From: Mariprofundaceae bacterium
GTDB taxonomy: Bacteria; Pseudomonadota; Zetaproteobacteria; Mariprofundales; J009
Reading direction: 5' to 3'
Assembly (NCBI GenBank): GCA_015489095.1
Contig: WFMN01000145.1
Span: forward strand, 1-34,385
DNA length: 34,385 bases
The position numbers were made by a program, and so were the translations under genes. This document shows positions 25,013 to 33,069 of the stretch, one piece after another. The notes below the pieces were generated by a model. The model was given only the letters and a program-made list of their open reading frames with translations, searched no databases and was not told the DNA's origin. How positions within the stretch are numbered: position 1 is the stretch's first letter; each line of letters starts with the position of its first letter.

Positions 25013-25752
25013 CAGCGTGTAGGGGAGGCGAGCGCCCGCAGCATCTCCTCCACCGCTTGGGACGCCTGCTTCAGCGCCTGCTGATCACGGCTGGTCAGCA
25101 CGATCTTTCCCCACGGGTTTCCTTCGCACAGCTTGGGATAGGAGCCGATCTCCACCGTGGGGAAATCGTGCTGAATCTGCTCCAGTTGGCGGAAAAAGCG
25201 GCTCTCGAATCCGTGAAACTCGATCGCGTGGCGGTAGATGGCGGCGCCGCCGAACCGCGGCAGGATGCGCTCCAGTTGCGAACGGAAGATGGCGGGCACT
25301 CCGGCAAGGACAAACACCCCGTCGATGGCCGCGCCCGGGGCGATCGACTTCGGGCAGACCACCGGCGTCGCTCCTCGCGGCAAGCGCGCCATGCGCCGCC
25401 GCCCTTCGTTGAGCTGATCCTCGCCGTAGTGGTTGCGCATCAAGGCCAGTGTCGCCTCGTGGGTCAAAAGCGGAACCCCCAGCGCGGCCGCCACCGCCTC
25501 CATGGTGATGTCGTCATGGGTCGGACCGATGCCGCCACTGGTGATCACCGCATCTGCCTTGGCGCGCAGCCGCGTGAGCGTATCGACGATGGTGGCGTGG
25601 TCGTCGGGGACGATCGCCACCTCGATCAGACGACAGCCGCGCGCAAACAGCGCCTCCGCCACCACATGGCTGTTCCCCTCGCGCGTTTGGCCGGAGAGCA
25701 GCTCGTTGCCGATCACCACCATGGCCGCGCTTGCAAACCGCGCCGCCGTCAT
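25012..25752 (-). CDS. CinA N-terminal (MoaB/Mog-like) domain protein
   Basis: 246 residues, a single molybdopterin-binding-like domain of the CinA/COG1058 type without the C-terminal nicotinamide-nucleotide amidase domain. Motifs: VVIGNELLSGQTREGNSHVV near the start, SGGIGPTHDDIT (mid-protein), and PGAAIDGVFVLAGVPAIF. The C-terminal third (EIGSYPKLCEG) matches the extension of stand-alone COG1058 proteins. In CinA this region is linked to ADP-ribose pyrophosphatase activity, but its activity here is not shown. ATG at 25752 overlaps the mntA stop by four bases (ATGA). Confidence 0.9.
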   Translation of the reverse strand: MTAARFASAAMVVIGNELLSGQTREGNSHVVAEALFARGCRLIEVAIVPDDHATIVDTLTRLRAKADAVITSGGIGPTHDDITMEAVAAALGVPLLTHEATLALMRNHYGEDQLNEGRRRMARLPRGATPVVCPKSIAPGAAIDGVFVLAGVPAIFRSQLERILPRFGGAAIYRHAIEFHGFESRFFRQLEQIQHDFPTVEIGSYPKLCEGNPWGKIVLTSRDQQALKQASQAVEEMLRALASPTR

Positions 25753-26072
25753 GAGGAGCCCCGATCGGGAAGCGGCTGCAACACCTCGTAATTTCGCAGA
25801 ATATTGCGATGAAAGGCGTCGGGAATGCGCGCCCAGTCAAGCACTTGAATCAGAATGGGGATGGTCGATTCCTCCAGCGCCTCCCGGAAGCGGAGCAGCT
25901 CTCCGGGGGCGAGCGGTGTCAATTCCGGGGTGCGAATCACCAGATCAAGATCGCTGCAGTCATGCGCGCTGCCATCCACGCGGCTGCCGTACGCCCAGAT
26001 CGCCACCGGCTGGGTTAGCGTCCGCGCCGCGATCTCCAGAATACGCTGCCGATCTTGCGCCCTAAGTTTCAC
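25749..26072 (-). CDS. mntA: MntA-like nucleotidyltransferase antitoxin
   Basis: Minimal nucleotidyltransferase of 107 residues. The catalytic pattern GSx10DxD is present: YGSRVDG (Gly29-Ser30) and SDLDLVI with Asp41 and Asp43. In studied HepT-MntA pairs, this enzyme adds AMP to a Tyr of the HepT RNase and silences it. GTG at 26072 overlaps the hepT stop by 11 bp. An upstream extension is open but poor and overlaps hepT deeply. No strong Shine-Dalgarno, so translation is probably coupled to hepT. The order hepT then mntA and the overlap are as in a TA operon. It could also be an HI0073-type enzyme of unknown substrate. Confidence 0.83.
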   Translation of the reverse strand: MKLRAQDRQRILEIAARTLTQPVAIWAYGSRVDGSAHDCSDLDLVIRTPELTPLAPGELLRFREALEESTIPILIQVLDWARIPDAFHRNILRNYEVLQPLPDRGSS

Positions 26073-26487
26073 TGGATGGATTTCGGATGGCGGTGGACAA
26101 CGCCTTGGCATCGGCAATGAACTGGGGCAACAACGGCAAGGTTTTCTCCGCCAAATCCACGCCGTAATCGTGTGCGGTCGAATTGCGGTTGTCGCGATAA
26201 AGCAACCACCGTTCCACCTCTTCCAGCGTCAATAGCCCATGGTGACCGGCGTGACGAAACAGCGCCTTGAACGGCAGTTGATCCACCGCCTTGGAGGAGT
26301 GAAAGTAGGGTTTCAGCGCCTTTCTCAGCAGCTTCCCCGCCTGCTCTAGAATAATCTCGAACTCCTTGATCGTCGCCGAGCGGTAGAGGTCGTAATCGAT
26401 GTGATCCGCATCCGTCTGCTGCAGCATCCGTAACGCCTTCTCCAGCGTCTGTATGCAGCGATCAAGGAAGGCGGTGTCGATCGTCAC
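26062..26487 (-). CDS. hepT: HepT-like RNase toxin (HI0074/NTase substrate-binding family)
   Basis: 141 residues, all-helical. The HepT RNase motif RX4HXY is present as RNSTAHDY (Arg101, His106, Tyr108). In characterised systems, Arg and His cut tRNA or mRNA and the Tyr is modified by MntA. Start: two GTG codons at 26490 and 26487; the second is better spaced from GGGGGG upstream, and hisZ ends 13 bp earlier. The longer frame upstream lies inside hisZ. Together with mntA this forms a type VII toxin-antitoxin-like pair, here without its own visible promoter and sandwiched between hisZ and the CinA-domain gene. Confidence 0.83.
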   Translation of the reverse strand: MTIDTAFLDRCIQTLEKALRMLQQTDADHIDYDLYRSATIKEFEIILEQAGKLLRKALKPYFHSSKAVDQLPFKALFRHAGHHGLLTLEEVERWLLYRDNRNSTAHDYGVDLAEKTLPLLPQFIADAKALSTAIRNPSSET

Positions 26488-26500
26488 CACACGCCCCCCG

Positions 26501-27460
26501 TCAGGCGGCGATCCACTGCCATAGGTCGCAAGAGAAGCCGGTCGCCGGTAGATCGCGGCCGTGGGCGGCCACCATGGTGTCGTAGCGCCCGCCATGGAGC
26601 AGCGGAGAGGGAACCCCTTGCGCGTAGCCACAAAAGATAATCCCGCTATGGTAGAGAAAGCGGGGGGTCAGCGCGCCGTCGATGACGATGCGACACCCCT
26701 CCCCCAGTCGGGACTGCACCGCCTGCCGCAGTGCACACAGCGCCTCCACCACATCGGCGAACTCCGCGCTCAGATCGGCGTGGCGCTGCAAAAAGGATTG
26801 ATCCGCCTCGCCTCTGGCCATCGCCAGCAGGATATCCGCCACCTTGCCGTCCACCCGCTCCCGTTGCAGCCGCTGCTGCAGATCCTCGGGCGAACGGCGG
26901 CGCAACAGCGCCACCCACGGCGCGAGATCGCACCCCGCGCCCAGCAGGCTGCGCAGCAGGCCGATATGGCCCAGTTGCAGCACCGGCGCGGAAAAATCGG
27001 CCGCACCCATCGCCTGCCCGGCCAGATGCAACACCTCGATATCGCCCGCAAGGCCGGCGATGCCGAACAGCTCCACCCCGGTCTGCCACTGCTGGCGCGC
27101 GCCGTACCCCCCTTCCGCCCGCGCCAGCACCACGGGGCCCGAATAGTGCAGCCGCAACACCTTATGCCGGCGCAATCGGGTTGCCACCAACCGTGCCACC
27201 TGCGGCGTGATATCGGGGCGCAGCGCCAACTGGCCGGCGTCGGCCGGATCGGAGAAGATGATCGTCTGCTCCGTCAGAAACCGACCCGCGCCACAGGCCA
27301 GCGATTGCGGCCGCTCCACCACCGGCGGAATCACCTCCTGATAGCCGGCCTCCGCGAACAGCGCCGCCAGCCTGCGCTGCATGGTGCGCAGCGCCTCCGC
27401 CCGCACGCCGAAGGCGTCGTCGATCCCCGCCACCGGGCGCAGTGCCGCCTCGTTGACCAT
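26501..27460 (-). CDS. hisZ: ATP phosphoribosyltransferase regulatory subunit
   Basis: Histidyl-tRNA synthetase paralogue that binds histidine and activates short-form HisG in the first step of histidine synthesis. 319 residues, shorter than many HisZ proteins but ending in a complete core. Class II motifs: EAGYQEVIPPVVERP, ALRPDITPQVARLVA, and LHGGRYDTMVAAHG near the C-terminus. It lacks the anticodon-binding domain, consistent with a regulatory role. ATG at 27460 lies six bases after the serA stop, with a GGGGGG stretch upstream. It is cotranscribed with serA, and hepT follows 13 bp downstream. The usual alphaproteobacterial neighbour purA is absent here. Confidence 0.93.
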   Translation of the reverse strand: MVNEAALRPVAGIDDAFGVRAEALRTMQRRLAALFAEAGYQEVIPPVVERPQSLACGAGRFLTEQTIIFSDPADAGQLALRPDITPQVARLVATRLRRHKVLRLHYSGPVVLARAEGGYGARQQWQTGVELFGIAGLAGDIEVLHLAGQAMGAADFSAPVLQLGHIGLLRSLLGAGCDLAPWVALLRRRSPEDLQQRLQRERVDGKVADILLAMARGEADQSFLQRHADLSAEFADVVEALCALRQAVQSRLGEGCRIVIDGALTPRFLYHSGIIFCGYAQGVPSPLLHGGRYDTMVAAHGRDLPATGFSCDLWQWIAA

Positions 27461-27466
27461 CGGCCG

Positions 27467-29053
27467 CTACCCCCCGATCCGGATCAGGCGCGCCAGCGAA
27501 ATCGCCTCCAGCGCCGCCAACTCCTCCAGCACCGCATCATCGGGAATCGAATCGACGCTCACCAGCGCCACCGCCCTCCGGTCATCGCCATGCCGCCCCA
27601 GACGGAAATCGCCGATATTGATACCCGCCTTGGCCAACACCGCGCCGACACCGGCGATCACACCGGGCTGATCACGGTTTTCCAGAAAGATCATCGAGCC
27701 GCGCGGCTCCATCTCCAGCTCACAACCATCCACCGTCACCAAGCGCGGACGGCAGCCGTCGAAGACCACCCCCTCCACGCAGCGGTAGCCGTCATCGCCC
27801 TCCACTTCCACCCGGATCAGGCTGGAAAAGTGGTCGCTGCCATCGCGTGCCACCTCCGCCACCTCGATGCCGCGATCGCGGGCGATCACGCCGGCGTTGA
27901 CCGCGTTCACCTGCTCAAAGCTGTGCGACAACAGCCCCTGCAGAATGGCATTGACCAGCGGTTTGCGGTTCATCCCCGCCACATTGCCCTCGAAGTGGAT
28001 CGCCACCCGGTTGTAGCCCGGCAGCATCACCTGACCGAGAAATTCGCCCATCCGTTCGCAGAGATCGGCAAAGGGGCCGAGCTCACGCGCCTCATCCTCG
28101 GTGAGCGACGGCACATTGATGGCGTTTTTCACCGTCGATTGCAGCAGATAGTCGGCCATCTGCTCCGCCACTTGAATCGCCACATTCTCCTGCGCCTCGT
28201 CGGTCGAGGCTCCGATATGCGGCGTAAAGGTGACATTCTCCAATGCAAACAGCTTGTTGTCGCGCGCAGGCTCCCGCGCATAGACATCGAGCGCCGCCGC
28301 CCGCAGATGGCCCGACTTGCAGGCCTCATAAAGCGCATCCTCATCGACAATGCCGCCACGGGCGCAGTTGATCAGAATCGCCCCCTTCTTCATCCGCGCT
28401 AGGATATCGGCGTCGATCAGGTTGCGGGTCGCATCGAGCAGCGGCACATGGATGGTGAGCACATCGACCAGTTCCGCCAGCGCGGCGACCGTCTCCACCT
28501 TGGTCACCCCCATCGCCTCGGCACGCTCCTGCGAGATGAAGGGGTCATAAACAAACACCGTCATGTGCAGCCCGCGCAGGCGGTCACAGACGATAGCGCC
28601 GATGTTGCCGGCGCCGATCACCCCCGCCTTTTTGCCGGTCAACTCCATCCCCATGAAGCGGGACTTCTCCCACTTGCCGGCGCGGGTAGAGGCATCGGCC
28701 TGCGGGATCATCCGCGCCGCCGACACCAGATGGGCGATCGCCAGCTCCGCGGTGGTCACCGTGTTGCCGAACGGGGTGTTCATCACCACCACCCCGCGGC
28801 GCGAACAGGCCTCGACATCGATGTTATCGACCCCAATCCCGGCGCGGCCGATCACCTTCACCCTGGTGGCGGCATCCAGCAGCGCCCCGCGCAGGGTGGT
28901 GGAGGAGCGCACGGCGATCCCGTCGTAGTCGCCGGCAATGGCGAGCTTCTCCGCCTCCGACAGCCCCGGCTTGTAATCGACCTCCACCCCGCGGCGGCGA
29001 AACACCTCCACCGCCTGCGCGCTCATCTTATCGGCAATCCACACCTTGGCCAT
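27467..29053 (-). CDS. serA: D-3-phosphoglycerate dehydrogenase
   Basis: First step of serine synthesis: 3-phosphoglycerate to 3-phosphohydroxypyruvate with NAD. 528 residues. N-terminal start AKVWIADKMSAQAVEVFRRR, Rossmann motif GAGNIGAIVCDRL, catalytic RGGIVDEDAL, and the His in FTPHIGASTDEAQ. An intervening domain follows (about 320-440), then a C-terminal ACT domain of the long bacterial type (MIFLENRDQPGVIAGVGAVL), which binds serine for feedback control. ATG at 29053 is preceded by AAGGTG, and the aminotransferase stop is five bases upstream. Confidence 0.97.
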   Translation of the reverse strand: MAKVWIADKMSAQAVEVFRRRGVEVDYKPGLSEAEKLAIAGDYDGIAVRSSTTLRGALLDAATRVKVIGRAGIGVDNIDVEACSRRGVVVMNTPFGNTVTTAELAIAHLVSAARMIPQADASTRAGKWEKSRFMGMELTGKKAGVIGAGNIGAIVCDRLRGLHMTVFVYDPFISQERAEAMGVTKVETVAALAELVDVLTIHVPLLDATRNLIDADILARMKKGAILINCARGGIVDEDALYEACKSGHLRAAALDVYAREPARDNKLFALENVTFTPHIGASTDEAQENVAIQVAEQMADYLLQSTVKNAINVPSLTEDEARELGPFADLCERMGEFLGQVMLPGYNRVAIHFEGNVAGMNRKPLVNAILQGLLSHSFEQVNAVNAGVIARDRGIEVAEVARDGSDHFSSLIRVEVEGDDGYRCVEGVVFDGCRPRLVTVDGCELEMEPRGSMIFLENRDQPGVIAGVGAVLAKAGINIGDFRLGRHGDDRRAVALVSVDSIPDDAVLEELAALEAISLARLIRIGG

Positions 29054-29058
29054 GGTGG

Positions 29059-30216
29059 TTACACCTTATCGAAACGGTCAGCCAGCACCCGCTGCGCCGC
29101 CGCCACGCCCGCGCCCATGGTCACCTCGGCACCAAAGCGGTCGAGCGCGATCTCGATGGCGCTGATCGCGGTAATGATATCAAACAGATCGTAGTAGCCC
29201 AGATGCGCCACCCGCACGATCTTGCCCTTCAAGTGATCCTGCCCGCCGGCGAAGGTGACCCCCATGGTGTCGCGCAGATACTTCACAAAGGCGGCGCCAT
29301 CCACCCCCTCGGGCACGAAGGCGCCGGTGGCGGAGGTGGCCGGGGCGGAGGAGACCAGCTTCATGCCCAGCGCCGTCAAGCCGGCGCGGGTCGCCTTCGC
29401 CAGCAGCGCATGACGGGCGTAGAGCGCCGCCATCCCCTCCTCTCGCATCATCTTCAACACCTCGTTGAGGCCGATAATCAGCGAGGCCGCCGGCGTCCAC
29501 GCGGTGGTATCCTTCCCCTTCATCTGGCTTTTGCGTTCGGTGGCGAGGTCGAAATAGAAGGTGCTGCACGAGGCGGACTCCGCCAGCTTCCAGTATTTCT
29601 CCGAGCAGGCGATCATCGCCAGCCCCGGCGGCAGCATGAACGCCTTCTGCGAGCCGGAGATCACCACATCCAGCCCCCAGTCGTCCATCGGCATGTCGAT
29701 CACACCTAGGGCGGTAATGGCATCGACCACGGTGACGCAGCCATCCATCTTCGCCGTCAGCGCGGCGATCTCGCGGATGGGATGCTCGGTGGTGGTGGAG
29801 GTCTCCGACGCCTGCACAAACACACCCTTGGCCTCAGGGTGGTCGGCCAGCGCGGCGGCGACGGCATCGACCGACACTGCGCTGCCCCACTCCACCTTGA
29901 TCTCGACCGCGCGCACGCCGTGCTTGGCAGCGATCTTGCCCCAGCGCTCGCCGAACTTGCCACCATTGACATAGATGATGGTGTCGCCGGGCGAACAGAG
30001 GTTGACTACCGACGCCTCCATCGCTCCGGAGCCGGAGGAGGCGAGCATCAGCGCGTCATTCTTGGTCTGGAACACCTCCTCGAGCATCTGTTTGGTCTCG
30101 GCAAAGATGGCCGAAAACTGCGGCGTGCGGTGGTGGATCATCGGCTGTGCCATGCGCAACAGCACGCGCTCGGGAACAGCGGTAGGACCGGGTGAAAGCA
30201 GGTATTGTTTGATCAA
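29059..30216 (-). CDS. class V PLP aminotransferase (alanine-glyoxylate / serine-pyruvate type)
   Basis: 385 residues of the AGXT/PucG group. The N-terminus YLLSPGPTAVPERVL is diagnostic. PLP site: ASSGSGAMEASVVN, VVDAITALGVIDMPMDDWGL, and Schiff-base Lys191 in SGSQKAFMLPPGLAM. TTG at 30216 lies seven bases after GGAG, and the resulting start MIKQYLLSPGP matches relatives; there is no in-frame ATG nearby. Being upstream of serA with a five-base gap, it may serve as the amine donor step of serine or glycine metabolism, in place of a classical SerC; this is inference. First gene of the ten-gene minus-strand run, preceded by a REP cluster. Confidence 0.9.
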   Translation of the reverse strand: MIKQYLLSPGPTAVPERVLLRMAQPMIHHRTPQFSAIFAETKQMLEEVFQTKNDALMLASSGSGAMEASVVNLCSPGDTIIYVNGGKFGERWGKIAAKHGVRAVEIKVEWGSAVSVDAVAAALADHPEAKGVFVQASETSTTTEHPIREIAALTAKMDGCVTVVDAITALGVIDMPMDDWGLDVVISGSQKAFMLPPGLAMIACSEKYWKLAESASCSTFYFDLATERKSQMKGKDTTAWTPAASLIIGLNEVLKMMREEGMAALYARHALLAKATRAGLTALGMKLVSSAPATSATGAFVPEGVDGAAFVKYLRDTMGVTFAGGQDHLKGKIVRVAHLGYYDLFDIITAISAIEIALDRFGAEVTMGAGVAAAQRVLADRFDKV

Positions 30217-30298
30217 CGAACATCTCCATTTTGAAATCTAGAATCAGGGTTGCGCATGGTAAGAGACGCCGGTTGCAATGCAAACGGGGCATCGCGGC

Positions 30299-30435
30299 CA
30301 TGGAGGGGTACGGCTGTAGGAGCGGTTTCCAACCGCGAATGATCGTGACCATGGAGGGCTACGGCTGTAGGAGCGGTTTCCAACCGCGAATGATCGTGAC
30401 CACGGACGGGTTCGGGGAAAGGATTCCCCTCCTAC
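30299..30435 (+). repeat. REP cluster with 51-bp tandem duplication
   Basis: Two consecutive 51-bp units (30299-30349 and 30350-30400) differ at one base, and each carries the GTAG-GCGGTT palindrome (30316-30339, 30367-30390). A third block holds the complementary GGGGAA module (30411-30435). The flank GCATCGCGGCCATGGA just upstream matches (inverted) the flank of the 631-707 locus. The cluster occupies the 233-bp gap between pilR and the aminotransferase gene; no terminator with a T tract is seen there. Confidence 0.85.
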
Positions 30436-30449
30436 AGGTTGCCGGCGCG

Positions 30450-31808
30450 CTAGCCCCCCTCCTTCAGCCCCAGCTTCTGCAGGCGGTAGCGGATTGAGCG
30501 AAAGCTGATTCCCAGCAGTTTGGCCGCCTTGGTCGCGTTCCCCCCGCTCTCGTGCATCGCCTGTTGCAGCAGCTCGCGCTCGATGCGCGCCATCCAGACA
30601 TCGAGATCGACTCCCGACTCGCGAAACGCCGCCAGCGACAAATCGCTCGGCATCCCAGAGCCGGAGAGATCCTCGATCAGGCTCAGATCCAGCTCCCCCT
30701 CGTCGGAGAGCGCCACCAGCCGCTGCAGCATGTTTTCTAGCTCGCGCACATTGCCCGGCATCGGCAGTTTCGCCACCTTGTCCACCAACGCCTTCGGCGC
30801 GGGACGCTCCGCCTCGCCGGTGATGCGCGCCAACAGCTTGCTGATCAGCAGCGGCAGATCGTCGGTACGCTGGCGCAGCGGCGGCAGATGCACCGGCACC
30901 ACATTGAGGCGGTAGAAGAGATCCTCGCGGAAGTTCCCCCGCTTCACCTCGGCGTCGAGGTCGCGATTGGTGGCGGCGATGACCCGCACATCCACCTTGC
31001 GCTCCACCTGCTCACCCACCCGGCGCACACTGTGCTCCTGCAGCACGCGCAGCAGCTTCACCTGCGCCGACAGCGGCATCTCCCCCACCTCATCGAGAAA
31101 CAGCGTTCCGCCGTTGGCGGCCTCCACCAGCCCCTCCCTCTCCCGATCGGCGCCGGTAAAGGCGCCCTTGCAGTAGCCGAACAGCTCCGCCTCGAACAGC
31201 GCTTCGGGAATCGCCGCGCAGTGCACCGGCACCAGCGGCCCCGTGGCACGGGCGGAGGCGGCATGGACAAAACGGGCGCAAAGCTCCTTGCCCGTGCCCG
31301 ACTCCCCGCTGATCAACACCGTGAAATCGCGCCTAGCCGCCCGCAGCAACCGCTCGCGCACCCGTTGCATCGGCAGCGAGTCGCCCAGCAGCATCCCGCG
31401 ATCGCCCTCCCGCGGCGCGACCTCCTCCTCGGGGGCACCCTCCTGGCGCAGATGCGCCAACGCCCGCTCGATCGCCTGCCCCAGATCATCGGCGGAGACT
31501 GGCTTGGTCAGGTAATCAAACGCCCCCATCTTCATCGCCTGTACCGCGGTGTCGGCGCTGGCGTAGGCGGTGAGCAGAATCACCCGGGTCGCCTCGCACC
31601 CCGCCACCCGCTTGACCACCTTGAGGCCGGAATCGGCCTCCTCCATGCGCAGATCGGTCACCACCACATCGAACGGCCGCCGATCCAGCGCCGCCAACGC
31701 CTCACCCACCCCGCCACACTGGGTAACACGGTGTCCGCGCTGCTCAAGGCTTAACGACATCACCAGCCGCGCGTTGGCCTCGTCGTCCACCAGCAACAGA
31801 TCAGCCAT
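30450..31808 (-). CDS. pilR: sigma54-dependent response regulator, PilR/NtrC type
   Basis: 452 residues. Receiver domain with Asp8/Asp9 and phospho-acceptor Asp52 (VVVTDLRMEE), plus KP at its end. AAA+ domain: Walker A GESGTGKE, sigma54-contact GAFTGA in GYCKGAFTGADRE, Walker B GGTLFLDEVGEMPL, and FREDLFYRLNVVPVHLPPLR. C-terminal Fis-like helix-turn-helix: GNATKAAKLLGISFRSIRYRLQKLGL, split here as NATKAAKLLGIS plus FRSIRYRL, very like PilR. ATG at 31808 overlaps the kinase stop by 8 bp. The gene's stop lies just beside the REP cluster. PilR is the best guess, but no pil structural genes are in the window. Confidence 0.9.
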   Translation of the reverse strand: MADLLLVDDEANARLVMSLSLEQRGHRVTQCGGVGEALAALDRRPFDVVVTDLRMEEADSGLKVVKRVAGCEATRVILLTAYASADTAVQAMKMGAFDYLTKPVSADDLGQAIERALAHLRQEGAPEEEVAPREGDRGMLLGDSLPMQRVRERLLRAARRDFTVLISGESGTGKELCARFVHAASARATGPLVPVHCAAIPEALFEAELFGYCKGAFTGADREREGLVEAANGGTLFLDEVGEMPLSAQVKLLRVLQEHSVRRVGEQVERKVDVRVIAATNRDLDAEVKRGNFREDLFYRLNVVPVHLPPLRQRTDDLPLLISKLLARITGEAERPAPKALVDKVAKLPMPGNVRELENMLQRLVALSDEGELDLSLIEDLSGSGMPSDLSLAAFRESGVDLDVWMARIERELLQQAMHESGGNATKAAKLLGISFRSIRYRLQKLGLKEGG

Positions 31809-33069
31809 CGTTGCACACCCCCGTTACCACGAATCTCGCCCCGCCGTCGCGGTTCTCCACCCGCACCTGCCAGCCGTTGGCGTCACACACCTGCTTCACC
31901 ATCGCCAGCCCCAGCCCGGTGCCCGACTTTCGGCCGGTCACAAACGGTTCAAACAGCTTCGGCATCATCTCCATGCTGATGCCGCCCCCCTGATCCTGCA
32001 CCACCAACTCCCACCTTTTTCCCTGCAACGGACGCATCGAGATACGCACCTCGCTTCCGGGGCTGGCGTGGAGCAACGCGTTGCGCAGCAGGTTGTCCAC
32101 CACTAGGCGAAAGTGGTCGGCATCCACCATACACTCCGTCACCGCGCAATCAATGGTCACCGTCACCGCGTCATCAGCCGTCATCTGCGCCAACGACGCC
32201 GCAAGCAGCGCCTCCGGGTTGCACGGCTCGGACGAGGGCTGAAGCGGGCTGGCATACTGCAACATCGAGGTAACCAAGCGGTTGAGCCGCTCCACCTCCT
32301 GATGGATCGCCGTTTGCAACTGCGTCATCACCGCCGGCGGGCTGTTGCCCAGCAACTCCACCGCCTGCCCGATCGTCTGCAACGGGTTGCGTATCTCATG
32401 CGCCAGCATCGCCGCCATCGACCCCAGTGCCGCCAGCTTCTCCTGTGCCACCAGCCGCCGCACCACCTCATCGTACTGCACCTGCACCTGCGCGCGCCCC
32501 TGCTCCGCCGCCTGATGGGCGTGCCGCAGCCGAGAATGGCGTTCGACCACCGCCGCGATCACCCCGCCGACCAGAAAGAGCAACGACACCTGCAACAGGA
32601 TATGGAGTGGAGAGAGCGGCGCCATCGAGAGATGCAGCCACCACGCCGTGGCGTAAGCGGAAAGCACAAACCCCGCCGCCGCCACCACGGTGAGTGCGAG
32701 CACCATCACCCGGTTGCAAAAGGGTGCCGCCGCGATCAACACCAGCGCGAACAGCCCCGGAAACGGGCTGAGCAGCCCGCCGGTTGCCGTCATCAATAGC
32801 GTGATCAGCACCATATCAACCACAAAGGTGAGCCCCACCCGCGACGAGAGCGGCCACGGCAGATAGGCCTGCAACAGCCACTGCATCGGCAGCAGCAGCG
32901 GCACCAGCAGGTAGAAAAGCGCCGGCGCATGGGGGTCGATCAGTAGCATCTGATCGCGGAAGGTGGCGATCAACACCATCACCAGCACCACCACTGCCAC
33001 CCGCAGCACCATCAACCGCCGCAGCGCGCGCAGTTCGTTCTCCTTTTCAGCCGGTTGGATGCTGTTCAA
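31801..33069 (-). CDS. pilS: sensor histidine kinase, PilS type
   Basis: 422 residues. About six membrane helices fill the N-terminal 190 residues (RVAVVVLVMVLIATF; FYLLVPLLLPMQWLLQAYL; and others), with little periplasmic sequence, as in PilS. The kinase core has His224 in AHEIRNPLQTIGQAVELL, N box DNLLRNALLHA, G1 DQGGGIS and G2 TGLGLAMV. TTG at 33069 overlaps the tsaD stop (TTGA) and gives a natural cytosolic lead-in before the first helix; ATG at 33012 is the alternative. It overlaps pilR by eight bases. The pair likely works as PilS-PilR, but the N-terminal signal is unknown. Confidence 0.87.
   Translation of the reverse strand: MNSIQPAEKENELRALRRLMVLRVAVVVLVMVLIATFRDQMLLIDPHAPALFYLLVPLLLPMQWLLQAYLPWPLSSRVGLTFVVDMVLITLLMTATGGLLSPFPGLFALVLIAAAPFCNRVMVLALTVVAAAGFVLSAYATAWWLHLSMAPLSPLHILLQVSLLFLVGGVIAAVVERHSRLRHAHQAAEQGRAQVQVQYDEVVRRLVAQEKLAALGSMAAMLAHEIRNPLQTIGQAVELLGNSPPAVMTQLQTAIHQEVERLNRLVTSMLQYASPLQPSSEPCNPEALLAASLAQMTADDAVTVTIDCAVTECMVDADHFRLVVDNLLRNALLHASPGSEVRISMRPLQGKRWELVVQDQGGGISMEMMPKLFEPFVTGRKSGTGLGLAMVKQVCDANGWQVRVENRDGGARFVVTGVCNDG

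Noticed and set aside
26561..28402. Long plus-strand open frame opposite hisZ and serA (also similar ones opposite rmuC and dppB)
   Set aside because: Product is compositionally biased (His, Arg, Gln rich), lacks any domain, and covers well-supported genes on the other strand; this is a high-GC mirror effect.
30299..30400. CRISPR-like repeat
   Set aside because: Only two adjacent units with no unique spacers, and the same palindrome recurs singly elsewhere; it is REP-type.
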